Shown here one piece after another: positions 29,198 to 38,800 of a stretch of DNA of 64,000 nt. The DNA comes from Leisingera sp. NJS204 (lineage in GTDB: Bacteria > Pseudomonadota > Alphaproteobacteria > Rhodobacterales > Rhodobacteraceae). The notes beneath the pieces are model-generated. The model saw only the letters and a program-made list of their open reading frames with translations. It searched no databases and had not been told where the DNA came from. Location of the stretch: NCBI RefSeq assembly GCF_004123675.1, contig NZ_CP035417.1, positions 2,037,501 to 2,101,500 of the forward strand, in the 5' to 3' direction. How positions within the stretch are numbered: the first letter of the stretch is position 1; every line of letters starts with the position of its first letter. The position numbers and the translations under genes are program-made.

Positions 29198-29680
29198 TCA
29201 ATCCTTCAGGATTTTCCGCAGCCGCTCCTGCTCGTCAGCGCTCAGCCCCTGCTCGGCGGCCTTGGGCGCGCGGGCGCGTCCCCGCACATAGAAGACGGCG
29301 ATCACAAGCGCGGCCAGCAGCATCAGCGGGCCTGCAGCCCACAACAGCCAGTTGGCGCCGCCGGTGGTGGGGCGCAGCAGCACATACTCACCATAACGGT
29401 CGACGATAAAACTCATCGCCTCGCTGTCGCTGTCACCCGCAACCAGCCGCTCGCGTACCAGGACACGCAGATCACGGGCCAGTTCGGCGTTGGACTCATC
29501 AATGCTTTCATTGCGGCAAACCAGGCAGCGGAGATCCTTGGACAGCTCCCGCGCGCGGCTTTCAAGTGCTGGATCGGCCAGCACCTCATCCGGCTCCACT
29601 GCCAGCACCGGAGCGGGCGCGATGACAGCGACAGCAGCAAATCCGGCCAGTGCCAGGATCAAAAGGCGCAAGGTTTTCAT
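29198..29680 (-). CDS. ccmH: Cytochrome c maturation protein CcmH
   Basis: CcmH keeps apocytochrome CxxCH cysteines reduced for haem attachment. The 160-residue protein has a signal peptide (MKTLRLLILALAGFAAVAVI), the redox motif LRCLVC within 'LSKDLRCLVCRNESIDES', and a single transmembrane helix near the C-terminus ('WLLWAAGPLMLLAALVIAVF') followed by a short cytoplasmic tail. This is the short CcmH (Ccl2) form without the CcmI TPR extension. It overlaps ccmF through ATGA, indicating coupled translation. Confidence 0.95.
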   Translation of the reverse strand: MKTLRLLILALAGFAAVAVIAPAPVLAVEPDEVLADPALESRARELSKDLRCLVCRNESIDESNAELARDLRVLVRERLVAGDSDSEAMSFIVDRYGEYVLLRPTTGGANWLLWAAGPLMLLAALVIAVFYVRGRARAPKAAEQGLSADEQERLRKILKD

Positions 29681-31641
29681 TCCGCGGGCACTCCTGTTTC
29701 CGGTGCCTTGCGCGCGCCTGCAGCAACGCGGAAACGCCGGTCGCTAAGGCTCAGCAGCCCGCCAAGCGCCATCAGGATAGAGCCTCCCCAGATCCAATTG
29801 GCAAGGGGTTTGATATAGGTGCGCATGGTCCAGCTGCCATCGGCCTGCTGATCGCCCAGCACCACGTAAAGGTCGCGAGTGACACGGTAATCAATCGCGG
29901 CCTCGGTGGTTGGCATCCGGCTGACCGGATAGTCGCGCTTTTCCGGGAACATCACCGCTTCGGGCTGCCCGTTGCGTGTCACCTCGACCCGGCCTTTGGT
30001 GGTAAAGTAGTTCGGGCCCTGTTCCCGGCTGACATCCGTCAGCATCAGGGTAAAGGCACCAACGTCAAAGGGTTCGCCGATGCGGGCCACGCGGATATCT
30101 TCCTGTTCCCAGGCGGTCAGGCCGGCGATGGCAAAGATGGTGATGCCCAGCCCGCCATGGGCCACGGCCTTGCCCCAATCGGCACGCGGCAGCCGCAGCA
30201 TCCGTTGCAGGCGGCCCGATTTGCCACTGCGCAGCCACAAATCAGCCAGCGCCCCGAACACCATCCAGGAGCCCAGGAACAAACCCACCGGCCCCAGCGC
30301 GGACTTGCCGGTCTGCAGAGCCCAAGCCAGCACACCCAGCGACACCGCCAGAACAAAAACATAACGCAGCTGCCAGGCAGTGCGACCGATCCGGCCGCGT
30401 TTCCACGGCAGCATGGCGCCAACCGGCATGATCAGCCCCAGCGCGATCATGAAAGGGGTAAAGGCAGAATTGAAGAACGGCGGGCCGACGCTTAGCTTTC
30501 GGTCCAGCAGCATATCCGCGAGGATCGGCCAGACAGTGCCGAAGAAGACCACAAAGCAGCTGACCGCCAGCAGGATGTTATTGGCCACCAGCGCGCTTTC
30601 TCGGCTGACCATGCCAAAGACGCCCTTGGCCTCCATCGCCTGGGCGCGGGCCGCAAACAGCGTCAGCGCGCCGCCGGTGAAAAACGCCAGGATGAACAGA
30701 ATGAACACGCCGCGTTCCGGGTCGTTGGCAAAGGCATGCACACTGGTGATGATGCCCGAGCGCACGATGAATGTGCCAATCAGCGAGAAGCCAAAGGCCA
30801 GGATCGCCAGCAGGATGGTCCAGCTCTTCAGCGCCTCTCGTTTCTCCACCACAATGGCGGAATGCAGCAGCGCCGCCGCCAGCAGCCAGGGCATGAAGGA
30901 GGCATTCTCAACCGGGTCCCAGAACCAGAACCCACCCCAGCCCAGCTCGTAATAGGCCCACCAGGAGCCCAGCCCGATACCGATGGTCAGGAAGATCCAG
31001 GCCGCCAGCGTCCAGGGCCGCACCCAACGGCCCCAGGCGGCATCAATGCGGCCTTCGATCAGGGCAGCAACGGCAAAGGAAAACGCCATGCTCAGCCCGA
31101 CATAACCGAGGTATAGAAACGGCGGATGGAAGGCGAGGCCCGGATCCTGCAGCAGCGGGTTCAGATCCTGCCCGTCAAACGGCGGCACTGCCAGACGCAG
31201 GAACGGATTGGACGTGAACAGGATAAAGGCATAAAAAGCCACGCCAATGGCTGCTTGCACCGCCAGAACCCGCGCCTTGAGCGTGGGCGGCAGCCCGCCG
31301 CCGAACACCGAGGCCATCGCCCCGAACAGGGCAACGATCAGCACCCACAGCAGCATTGAGCCCTCGTGGTTTCCCCAAGTGCCGGAGATCTTGTAGAGCA
31401 TCGGCTTGGCCGAATGGCTGTTCAGCGTCACCAGCTTCAGCGAAAAATCAGAGGTGATGAACGCCCAGGTCAGCGCCCCGAAGGCAAAGGCGGTGAACAG
31501 GAACTGCGCCTGTGCCGCGGGTTCCGCCACGGCCATCCAGCCGGGCCAGCGTTTATGGGCGCCGATCAGGGGGATAACGGCCTGCACGATGGCTATCATG
31601 AAGGCGAGGATAAGGGCGAAGTGGCCAAGCTCTGTAATCAT
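29677..31641 (-). CDS. ccmF: Haem lyase subunit CcmF
   Basis: CcmF, together with CcmH and CcmI, attaches haem to apocytochrome c in the periplasm. The 654-residue polytopic protein has the tryptophan-rich haem-handling segment 'WGGFWFWDPVEN' near residue 230, 'WGNHEGSMLLWV' near residue 90, and conserved external His residues. The start at MITELGHFALIL is supported by GGAAAA spaced upstream and gives an immediate first transmembrane helix; an 18-codon extension is not needed. In the standard order it would follow ccmE, but here the two GTA lysis genes come between. Confidence 0.95.
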   Translation of the reverse strand: MITELGHFALILAFMIAIVQAVIPLIGAHKRWPGWMAVAEPAAQAQFLFTAFAFGALTWAFITSDFSLKLVTLNSHSAKPMLYKISGTWGNHEGSMLLWVLIVALFGAMASVFGGGLPPTLKARVLAVQAAIGVAFYAFILFTSNPFLRLAVPPFDGQDLNPLLQDPGLAFHPPFLYLGYVGLSMAFSFAVAALIEGRIDAAWGRWVRPWTLAAWIFLTIGIGLGSWWAYYELGWGGFWFWDPVENASFMPWLLAAALLHSAIVVEKREALKSWTILLAILAFGFSLIGTFIVRSGIITSVHAFANDPERGVFILFILAFFTGGALTLFAARAQAMEAKGVFGMVSRESALVANNILLAVSCFVVFFGTVWPILADMLLDRKLSVGPPFFNSAFTPFMIALGLIMPVGAMLPWKRGRIGRTAWQLRYVFVLAVSLGVLAWALQTGKSALGPVGLFLGSWMVFGALADLWLRSGKSGRLQRMLRLPRADWGKAVAHGGLGITIFAIAGLTAWEQEDIRVARIGEPFDVGAFTLMLTDVSREQGPNYFTTKGRVEVTRNGQPEAVMFPEKRDYPVSRMPTTEAAIDYRVTRDLYVVLGDQQADGSWTMRTYIKPLANWIWGGSILMALGGLLSLSDRRFRVAAGARKAPETGVPAE

Positions 31642-31719
31642 GTATTTTCCTATACGCCTGTCTGCTGCGGGCGCCAATGGCATTCGCCGCGCCATGCCGC
31701 CGCAGCCGCTAAAATGTGA

Positions 31720-32295
31720 TCAGCCGCGACGGGCTTTCCAGGCTTCCAGCGCCGGATTTGTGTCCCCAGCCGTGGCCTGAAACCGCGCTGCGGCGTCGGT
31801 GCCGGTAGAGGCCGCCGCAGGTGAATCGGCCCGCAGCCTGTTCAGCGCGGCGATGTTTTCGACGGCCTGGGGAACCCGCGCCATGCTGGCCGCCAGACCA
31901 TGCTGAAACTCCTGCGCCTTCACCTGATGCCGCGCCCCGAAATAGAAGGAGACAATAACGCCCAGCAGCCACCACAACGGTTCCGGCACCAGCGCGAGCC
32001 CCTGCATCCGGGCGGCGAACCACACCGGGTCGCTCAGCGCAGACACCATCAGCGCCAGCGTTCCCAGGGCCAGCAGAGGGCGCGGCAACCGGTTCACCCC
32101 ATCCATAAGGTGGTCAAACCAACCTTTTGCGGGCTGGTGAAATTCGGTGCCAAACTGGCCAAGCGCTGCAATCTGAACGTCATGGGCACGGGCGGCACCG
32201 GCTTCAGCGTTTTCGCGAAAGACTTCGGCAGTTTCCCGCAAAACATTACGCTGGCTGCCAAAAATAAGCCCCAGAATGTCAGAGATTACCCCCAT
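31720..32295 (-). CDS. GTA-type 3TM holin family protein
   Basis: This 191-residue protein is of the family known as holin of three transmembrane segments for gene-transfer release. Visible features are an N-terminal 'MGVISDILGLIFGSQRNVLR', an amphipathic middle with 'TEFHQPAKGWFDHLMDGVNR', two clear hydrophobic stretches ('PLLALGTLALMVSALSDPVW' and 'EPLWWLLGVIVSFYFGARH'), and a charged C-terminal tail. Holins open the inner membrane so the endolysin can reach the wall. It overlaps the upstream endolysin gene by 10 bases, and AGGAAAGGA within that gene provides its RBS. In Rhodobacter capsulatus the homologous lysis pair serves GTA release from a locus separate from the capsid genes (recalled). 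No capsid genes are in this window. Confidence 0.9.
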   Translation of the reverse strand: MGVISDILGLIFGSQRNVLRETAEVFRENAEAGAARAHDVQIAALGQFGTEFHQPAKGWFDHLMDGVNRLPRPLLALGTLALMVSALSDPVWFAARMQGLALVPEPLWWLLGVIVSFYFGARHQVKAQEFQHGLAASMARVPQAVENIAALNRLRADSPAAASTGTDAAARFQATAGDTNPALEAWKARRG

Positions 32296-32897
32296 GCCGC
32301 GATCCTTTCCTGAAAGGCCTGCTGGTTCAGATGGTAGTTCGGCGAGATGAATTCCTCGGCCCGTTTGATCCAGCCGCCTTTGCCGCCCGCGCGGGTGCGG
32401 GCGTATTTGCGGCTGGCCGGCCGGCGGTCTGCCAGACGGAAGTAATAATTGCGCCTCGCGATGCCATAGGCGTCGCGCAGGCCCGTCGCATCAACGGTGG
32501 CAGCATCGGCGGCGGCGCCTGCCGTCTGCGGTCCGATTGTGCCGTCCACCGCAACCCTGTACCCCATATCGCGCAGCAACCGCTGCAGGATGCGCACAGC
32601 GTTGCTGCCGGCATTCACATACATATCAAAGACCGTGGCCTGGAGGCACTCCGGCAGGCTGGCAATCCGGGGCGCGTCGAAATAGTGGCGGATGAAAATG
32701 GCCACGGCTTGCGCGCGGGTCAGCGCCTTCACATCCCCGGCGTCCACATCCCCGTCGCCGGTCACATCCAGCCCCAGCCGCCGCAGGGTCCCGATGGTCA
32801 CACCGTATTTGGTCGCGCCGCCGGGGTCATCCGGATCATTCACAAAGCCGCCTTCCCGCGCCACAATCTCAGCGGCGATTTCCTTAACACTCTGCAT
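32286..32897 (-). CDS. GTA/phage-type endolysin, glycoside hydrolase 108 (N-acetylmuramidase)
   Basis: The chain has 203 residues. The GH108 catalytic Glu is E15 in 'IVAREGGFVNDPDDPGGAT', followed by 'KYGVTIGTLRRLG'. A C-terminal PG_binding_3-like half has 'LRDMGYRVAVDGTIGPQTAG' and ends near 'YYFRLADRRPASRKYARTRA'. The family cleaves the glycan strands of peptidoglycan and serves phage or GTA lysis. No signal peptide is seen, so export depends on the adjacent holin. GAGG precedes the ATG. The gene is inserted between ccmE and ccmF on the same strand and preceded by a roughly 200-base spacer with a terminator, so it probably has its own promoter. Confidence 0.92.
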   Translation of the reverse strand: MQSVKEIAAEIVAREGGFVNDPDDPGGATKYGVTIGTLRRLGLDVTGDGDVDAGDVKALTRAQAVAIFIRHYFDAPRIASLPECLQATVFDMYVNAGSNAVRILQRLLRDMGYRVAVDGTIGPQTAGAAADAATVDATGLRDAYGIARRNYYFRLADRRPASRKYARTRAGGKGGWIKRAEEFISPNYHLNQQAFQERIAAWG

Positions 32898-33033
32898 CGA
32901 ACCTCACCCTTTTCTGGTGAGGCAATCATCATGAAAATACGAAAAGATCTCCTGACAGCGGCGTACGCATGCTGCGCAACACCGCCTCAGGAACGCTGCC
33001 GCGCCGCGCACCGCGCGGCGCCCGGCCCAACGC

Positions 33034-33063
33034 AAAACGCCTCCCCGAAGGGAGGCGCCTTTT
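33034..33063. terminator. Bidirectional-looking terminator between ccmE and the endolysin gene
   Basis: The 8-bp stem CGCCTCCC / GGGAGGCG with loop CGAA is flanked by AAAA on the left and CCTTTT on the right, so it can terminate in either direction. On the minus strand it would end the argC-ccmE transcript before the lysis genes. Confidence 0.7.
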
Positions 33064-33093
33064 GGGCGGGAGCCATTTGGTCAGAAACCGGTC

Positions 33094-33537
33094 TCAGGTT
33101 TCGGGTTCCTGATAGACCCCCTGCTCCTTCAACGCATCCATGACTTCTTTGGGCATATAGGTCTCGTCATGTTTCGCTAGAATTTCAGAGGCTTCAAAGA
33201 CGCCATTCACGTAACGCCCGGTGCCGACCATGCCCTGGTTCTCTTCAAACAGATCCGGCAGCACACCGGTATAGGCGACCTGCACCGTCGCACCTCCATC
33301 AGTAACCGCAAAACGCACGGTTTCACCCTGGCCGCGCTGCAGCGTGCCTTCCTCAACCAGTCCGCCGATGCGGAACACTTCCGACGGTTTCGGCGGTGCC
33401 TCGGCCACCTGGCTGGGCGAGCGGAAATAGTTGATCCCGTCACGCATGGCATAGCCGATCAGGGCGGTTGCAACCACCAAAGCCACTGCGGCAACGGCAA
33501 TGACCTGGATCCGGCGCTGTTTCTTCAGGTTCTTCAT
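33094..33537 (-). CDS. ccmE: Cytochrome c-type biogenesis haem chaperone CcmE
   Basis: CcmE binds haem covalently and passes it to the CcmF/H lyase. The 147-residue protein has an N-terminal membrane anchor ('VIAVAAVALVVATALIGYAM', residues about 12-31), an OB-fold periplasmic domain with 'FRIGGLVEEGTLQRGQGETV' and 'YTGVLPDLFEENQGMVGTGR', and the haem-binding His/Tyr motif 'ILAKHDETYMPKEV'. GAGGA precedes the start. argC lies directly upstream with about 42 bases between. Confidence 0.96.
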   Translation of the reverse strand: MKNLKKQRRIQVIAVAAVALVVATALIGYAMRDGINYFRSPSQVAEAPPKPSEVFRIGGLVEEGTLQRGQGETVRFAVTDGGATVQVAYTGVLPDLFEENQGMVGTGRYVNGVFEASEILAKHDETYMPKEVMDALKEQGVYQEPET

Positions 33538-33579
33538 GGTGTCCTCATTTCAAGGTCCCTGCCTGCGCCGCCTCCCGGA

Positions 33580-34608
33580 TCAGGGGAACAGCGGCGCCAT
33601 CATCAGACCTTCGGTCTCAGTCTCACCTAACATCAGGTTTGCGTTCTGCAAGGCCTGGCCGCTGCTACCTTTTGTCAGGTTATCAAGTGCTGCAATCACA
33701 ATGGTCCGGCCTTCGATCCGGTCCTGCGCCACACCGATATGGCAGAAGTTGGAGCCGCGCACATGGTGGGTGCTGGGGGCCTCGCCAAAGGGCAGCAGTT
33801 CGATAAAGGGCTCATCTGCGTAAGCCTTGGCAAAGGTGTCATGGATCGTCCGCGCGTCGCCTTTTACATAAACGGTCGCCAGAATGCCCCGGTTGACTGG
33901 CAGCAGATGCGGGGTGAATTGCACCTGTACGGGGCGGCCCGCGATCTTGCTGAACTCCTGGTCGAATTCGCCCAGATGCCGGTGGGTGCTGCCGATGGCA
34001 TAGGCGTTATAGCCCTCGCTCAGCTCTGCATGCAGCAGGTTTTCCTTGAGCGACCGGCCGGCGCCTGAGACAGCGCATTTCAGATCCAGAATAATGTCGT
34101 CCAGATCAATGACCCCAGCCGAAATCAACGGGCGCAGGGCAAACTGACCGGTGGCTGCGTTGCACCCCGTGCCGGCCACCAGCCGCGCGGATTTGATCTC
34201 ATCCCGGTAGAACTCGGTGAGGCCATAGACCGCCTCCTCCTGCTGTTCCAACGCGGAATGGGGATTACCGTACCATTTCTCGTACTCAGCCGGATCACGC
34301 AGCCGGAAGTCTGCCGACAGATCCACGATCTTCAGGCTTGCGGGCAGCGCCGCAATCACTTCCTGGCTGGTCTTATGCGGCAGAGCGCAGAAGCACAGAT
34401 CAATGCCGGCGAAATCAATCTCGCCGATCTTGCACAGTACCGGCAGTTCCATATGGCGCAGATGCGGGAAAACTTCCGCCATTGTCATGCCGGCCTTGCG
34501 GTCGGCAGAGAGCGCCGCAATTTCGAGGTTCGGATGCTGGGCGATCAGCCGCACCAGTTCTGCGCCAGTGTAGCCGGAAGCGCCAAGAATAGCCACTTTA
34601 TGGGTCAT
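33580..34608 (-). CDS. argC: N-acetyl-gamma-glutamyl-phosphate reductase
   Basis: ArgC makes N-acetylglutamate semialdehyde with NADPH in arginine synthesis. The 342 residues start with a Rossmann motif '[19 protein letters not shown]', and the catalytic Cys149 is in '[19 protein letters not shown]'. '[19 protein letters not shown]' and the C-terminal '[20 protein letters not shown]' are family features. It is followed by ccmE on the same strand and preceded by murI, about 113 bases away. Confidence 0.97.
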   Translation of the reverse strand: MTHKVAILGASGYTGAELVRLIAQHPNLEIAALSADRKAGMTMAEVFPHLRHMELPVLCKIGEIDFAGIDLCFCALPHKTSQEVIAALPASLKIVDLSADFRLRDPAEYEKWYGNPHSALEQQEEAVYGLTEFYRDEIKSARLVAGTGCNAATGQFALRPLISAGVIDLDDIILDLKCAVSGAGRSLKENLLHAELSEGYNAYAIGSTHRHLGEFDQEFSKIAGRPVQVQFTPHLLPVNRGILATVYVKGDARTIHDTFAKAYADEPFIELLPFGEAPSTHHVRGSNFCHIGVAQDRIEGRTIVIAALDNLTKGSSGQALQNANLMLGETETEGLMMAPLFP

Positions 34609-34721
34609 GTCAGACCTCGTCTTTCAATGTGATTTGCCGTTCCGCAGCCATCTGCGGAGAGAATTAGGAGGAAATGCGCCCGTGCACTTTGACCTGGAAC
34701 AAGGTTCCGCGCGGTCTGTTC

Positions 34722-35531
34722 TCAGGCGGCCTGAAAGGTGATTTCCCGTCGGAGAAACTGGGTCGCCCGGTCGCTGACGCGGCCCGGGTTTCCGGTGGTG
34801 AAGAAACCGCCGGCACCAGTGCCGTGCATGTCGGGATGCCGTGTCAGGTAATCCGCCAGACTGTCCGCAACCAGGTTGCCCTGGCTGAACACTTTGACCC
34901 CGGGTCCCAGTGCCGCCTGGAAAGTCTGTTCCATCAGCGGGTAATGGGTGCAGCCCAGAATGGCGGCTTGCGGATGCGGCATTTTACGTTGCAGGGCATC
35001 CACATGGGAGCGCACCAGGGCCTCGGCGAGGATCATGTCGCCGTCCTCGATTGCGTCCACCACACCGCCGCAGGCCTGGGCCTCGACATCCACACCAATG
35101 GCGCGGAAAGCCAGCTCCCGTTGAAAGGCGCGGCTGGCGACAGTTGCAGGCGTGGCAAACAGCGCAACGTGTTTCACTTCGACTTCGCGCGGAGGCGAAT
35201 TGTCGCCCCACTGGCGCTCTGTCAGCGCTTCAATGAGAGGGACAAAAACGCCCAGCACCCGTTTGCCCTTGGGCAGCCCGCCCTCCTGCATCCGGCGCAG
35301 TGCCGCAGCAGAGGCGGTGTTGCAGGCCAGGATCACCAGATCGCAGCCTTTGCTCCACATATCTTCGACCGCAGCCCTGGTCAGCTGATAGACATCTTCG
35401 GCATCGCGCACACCGTAGGGCGCGCGGGCGTTGTCGCCGTAGTAAAGGAAATCCAAATCCGGCAGACGTTTCTGCACGGCGTCAAGGACGGTCAGCCCGC
35501 CCAATCCTGAATCAAAGATGCCTACAGCCAT
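34722..35531 (-). CDS. murI: Glutamate racemase
   Basis: MurI supplies D-glutamate for peptidoglycan. The 269-residue protein opens with '[18 protein letters not shown]' and carries the two catalytic cysteines in '[14 protein letters not shown]' and '[15 protein letters not shown]', with '[11 protein letters not shown]' as the substrate-binding stretch. It is the first gene of the minus-strand run murI-argC-ccmE-lysis pair-ccmFH, and its upstream side is the repeat-filled gap before the indolepyruvate oxidoreductase gene. Confidence 0.95.
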   Translation of the reverse strand: MAVGIFDSGLGGLTVLDAVQKRLPDLDFLYYGDNARAPYGVRDAEDVYQLTRAAVEDMWSKGCDLVILACNTASAAALRRMQEGGLPKGKRVLGVFVPLIEALTERQWGDNSPPREVEVKHVALFATPATVASRAFQRELAFRAIGVDVEAQACGGVVDAIEDGDMILAEALVRSHVDALQRKMPHPQAAILGCTHYPLMEQTFQAALGPGVKVFSQGNLVADSLADYLTRHPDMHGTGAGGFFTTGNPGRVSDRATQFLRREITFQAA

Positions 35532-35853
35532 GTCGCCTTCTCACGCGTGGTGTTTCTCTTCGAACTCAAACCCATACCCGTGGGATTTGAGCGGTACTGA
35601 AGAAAGCTCATACGTCGCTTTGCGAAAGAAATCCATAAGTGCTTTTGTCTCTTTGGCCATTGGCGCCGGAACGCTGCAAGTATCGTTGCGGCAAAGGCAG
35701 ACCGGGGCGCTGCCCCGGACCCCGGGGTATTCAGGACCAGAAAGAAGCGGCGGAACGGCAAACGCCGCGCGTCAGCGCGGCGCCGGGCCCAACCGGGAAG
35801 GACCATCCTGCGGATGGCCCGGAACGGGCGGGAGTGTCCCGCCCGGCCCCTGG
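35532..35853. repeat. Repeat-filled gap with dispersed intergenic element, copy C (minus orientation)
   Basis: No gene is seen. The block 35701-35750 is, on the minus strand, GCTTCTTTCTGGTC, then CTGAATACCCCGGGG, then a GC-rich palindrome (CCGGGGC/GCCCCGG). This is the same design as the copies at 14801 and 54371. It adjoins a further GC-rich part at 35761-35850 with GCGCGGCGCC-GGGCCCAAC, whose core also occurs at 33014-33031, and a hairpin CGGGCGGGA / TCCCGCCCG at 35826-35846. The hairpins could also end the oxidoreductase transcript. Confidence 0.6.
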
Positions 35854-38800
35854 TTACTCTGCCGCGTGTTTCAGCGGCACGCCGCCCTGGCGCAGGGCTG
35901 CCAGCAGCTCCTCACGGCGCTTCGCGGCTTTCTGCTCATTTGCCATCTTCACCGGACCGAAACCGCGGATCGAGAGCGGCAATTCAGCCAATGCCAGCAG
36001 AGGCTCCATGATGTCCGGCGCCGCTTTCGGCAACCACTCCATCATGTCCGCTTCATATTGCTTGATCAGGGCGCGCTCCATCTTGCGTTCCTCGGTGTAG
36101 CCGAAGATGTCGAGCGGTGTGCCGCGCAAGCGTTTCAGCTTGGCCAGCAGGCGGAAACCGCGCTCCATGCTTGCACTGAACTTGCGTTTTTTCGGACGCC
36201 CGTCCGCATCGGTGCCGCCCAGCATCGGCGGCGCCAGGTGATAGGACAGCTTGAGGTCGCCTTCAAACTCCGCCTCCGCCTTGGCGCGGCTGTCGAGCAG
36301 CAGGCGGGCGACTTCGTATTCGTCCTTGTAGGACAACAGCTTGTGATAGCCCTTTGCCGCTGCCTCTTTCAGCGCGGGATCGCTGATACCGTCGAGCAGC
36401 CTAGCATAACGCCTGGCCAGCCCTTTGCCCTGATATGCCACCAGATGATCGGCACGGAAGGCGATCTTCTCCTCGAGGGTTTTCGGCTTTTCTGATGTGT
36501 CCGGCCGGCTCAGACGGGCCGCGTCTTCGGGGTGCAGCACCGCCCAGCGGCCGATATCGAAGGCGCGCAGGTTGCGCTCCACAGCGGCGCCGTTCAGCGT
36601 GATCGCCTGCTTGATCGCCTCAAAGCTGACAGGCACCAGGCCGCGCTGCCAGGCGCCGCCGAACACCATCATATTGGAGAAGATCGAATCCCCCATGGTG
36701 GCGCGGGCCAGTTCGGACGCATCGAACAGATCGACCCGGTCACGCAGGCGGGCCTGCAGCGCCACTTCCAGGCGGTCGGTCGGCACCTTGAACTCGGTGT
36801 TCTTGGTGAACTCGCCGGTGATGATTTCATGGCTGTTCACCACGGCGCCGGTCTGGCCAGTAGAGGTTAGGCCCAGGGTCTTGGCCCCCGCACTCACCAC
36901 CAGGTCGCCGCCGATCAGCGCATGCGCCTCGCCGGTGGCGACGCGGATCGCCGAGATGTCATCGGGGGTGTTGGCAATCCGGCAGTGGATATGCACCGCG
37001 CCGCCCTTTTGGGCGAGACCCGCCATTTCCATCAGTCCGGCGCCCTTGCCGTCAATCTGTGCAGCTTGCGCCAGAATGGCGCCGATGGTCACAACGCCGG
37101 TTCCGCCAACACCGGTGATTACCACGTTGTGGGTGCCGTCAATGGCCGGCAGTTCCGGCTTTGGCAGATGCGGCAGGTCGATGTCGGCGGTCGCCTCCTT
37201 GCGGATCTTGGCACCCTCGACCGTCACAAACGAAGGACAGAAACCGTTGACGCAGGAGAAGTCCTTGTTGCACGACGACTGGTCAATCGCCCGTTTGCGG
37301 CCCAGTTCGGTGTCCTTGGGCACGATGGAGACGCAGTTGGATTGCACCCCGCAATCGCCGCAGCCTTCGCAGACATCGGTGTTGATGAACACCCGCTGGT
37401 CCGGGTCCGGGAACTGGCCCTTCTTGCGGCGGCGGCGTTTCTCAGCCGCGCAGGTCTGGATATAGATAATCGCAGAAACGCCTTCGACCTCTTCAAATTC
37501 GCGCTGGATCTTCATCATTTCGGCGCGTTCGTGCATCCGCATGCCGGCCGGGAACAGCGTGGCGTCGACGTCTTCCTTCTCGTCATAGACCACGGCCATG
37601 GTTTTAACGCCCATCGCGGTCAGCTCATGCGCGATCTGCTGCGCGGTCAGCCCGCCCTCGGCCTGCTGGCCACCGGTCATCGCCACCGCGTCATTATAGA
37701 GGATCTTGTAGGTGATGTTGGTGCCTTCGGCCAATGCGGCACGGATCGCCTGCACACCGGAGTGGTTATAGGTGCCGTCGCCCAGGTTCTGGAACACATG
37801 TTTGCGGTTGGAGAACGGAGCCTCGCCCACCCAGTTGACGCCCTCGCCGCCCATATGGGTGAAGCCGGTGGTCTCGCGGTCCATCCATTGCACCATAAAG
37901 TGGCAGCCGATGCCGGCATAGGCGCGGGAGCCTTCCGGCAGTTTGGTTGACGAGTTGTGCGGGCAGCCCGAGCAGAAGTAGGGCAAGCGGGATGCGATTT
38001 CCTCGGCGTTGTCGGCGCGGCGGGCCTCTGACAGGTTTTCGAGGCCGGCCCGGATGGCCTCGGTCTCGCGGCCTTCCTCAATCAGGATGCCGCCCAGTTT
38101 TTCGGCGATCATGATCGGGTCCAGCGCATAGCGGGTCGGGAACAGCTCCTCGCGGTGCATGCTGCCGGCGCCGCCCTTGTACCAGCCATAGACCCGGCGG
38201 CCCTGGCGGTCGTCAAAGATCGCTTCCTTGATCTGGATCTCGATCAGCTTGCGCTTTTCCTCGACCACAACGATCAGGTCCAGGCCTTCGGCCCAGTCGT
38301 GGAAACCCTTCATGTCCATCGGGAAAGTCTGGCCCACCTTATAGGTGGTAATGCCCAACCGCTCGGCCATGTTTTCGTCGATGTTCAGCAGCTTCAGCGC
38401 GTGCACCAGATCAAGCCAGTTCTTGCCGGCGGCAACAAAGCCGATCTTGGCGCCGGGTTTGCCCCACATGCGCTTGTCCATCTTATTGGCGTGGCTGAAA
38501 GCCTCTGCCGCGAAGCGCTTGTAGTCGATGATCCGGTCTTCCTGGCGGAAGCGGTCGTCGTCCAGGCGGATGTTCAGCCCATCTGCCGGCATGTCGAATT
38601 CCGGCGTGACCAGCTGCATCCGGTCCGGGTTTGCATCCACAACCGAGGTGACTTCGATCGTGTCCTTCATGGTCTTGAGGCCGGTCCACAGGCCCGAAAA
38701 GCGCGACAACGCATAGCCATAGATGCCGTAATCAAGGATTTCCTGCACACCCGCCGGGCTGACGATTGGCAGGTAGCAGTCCAAGAGCGACCATTCCGAC

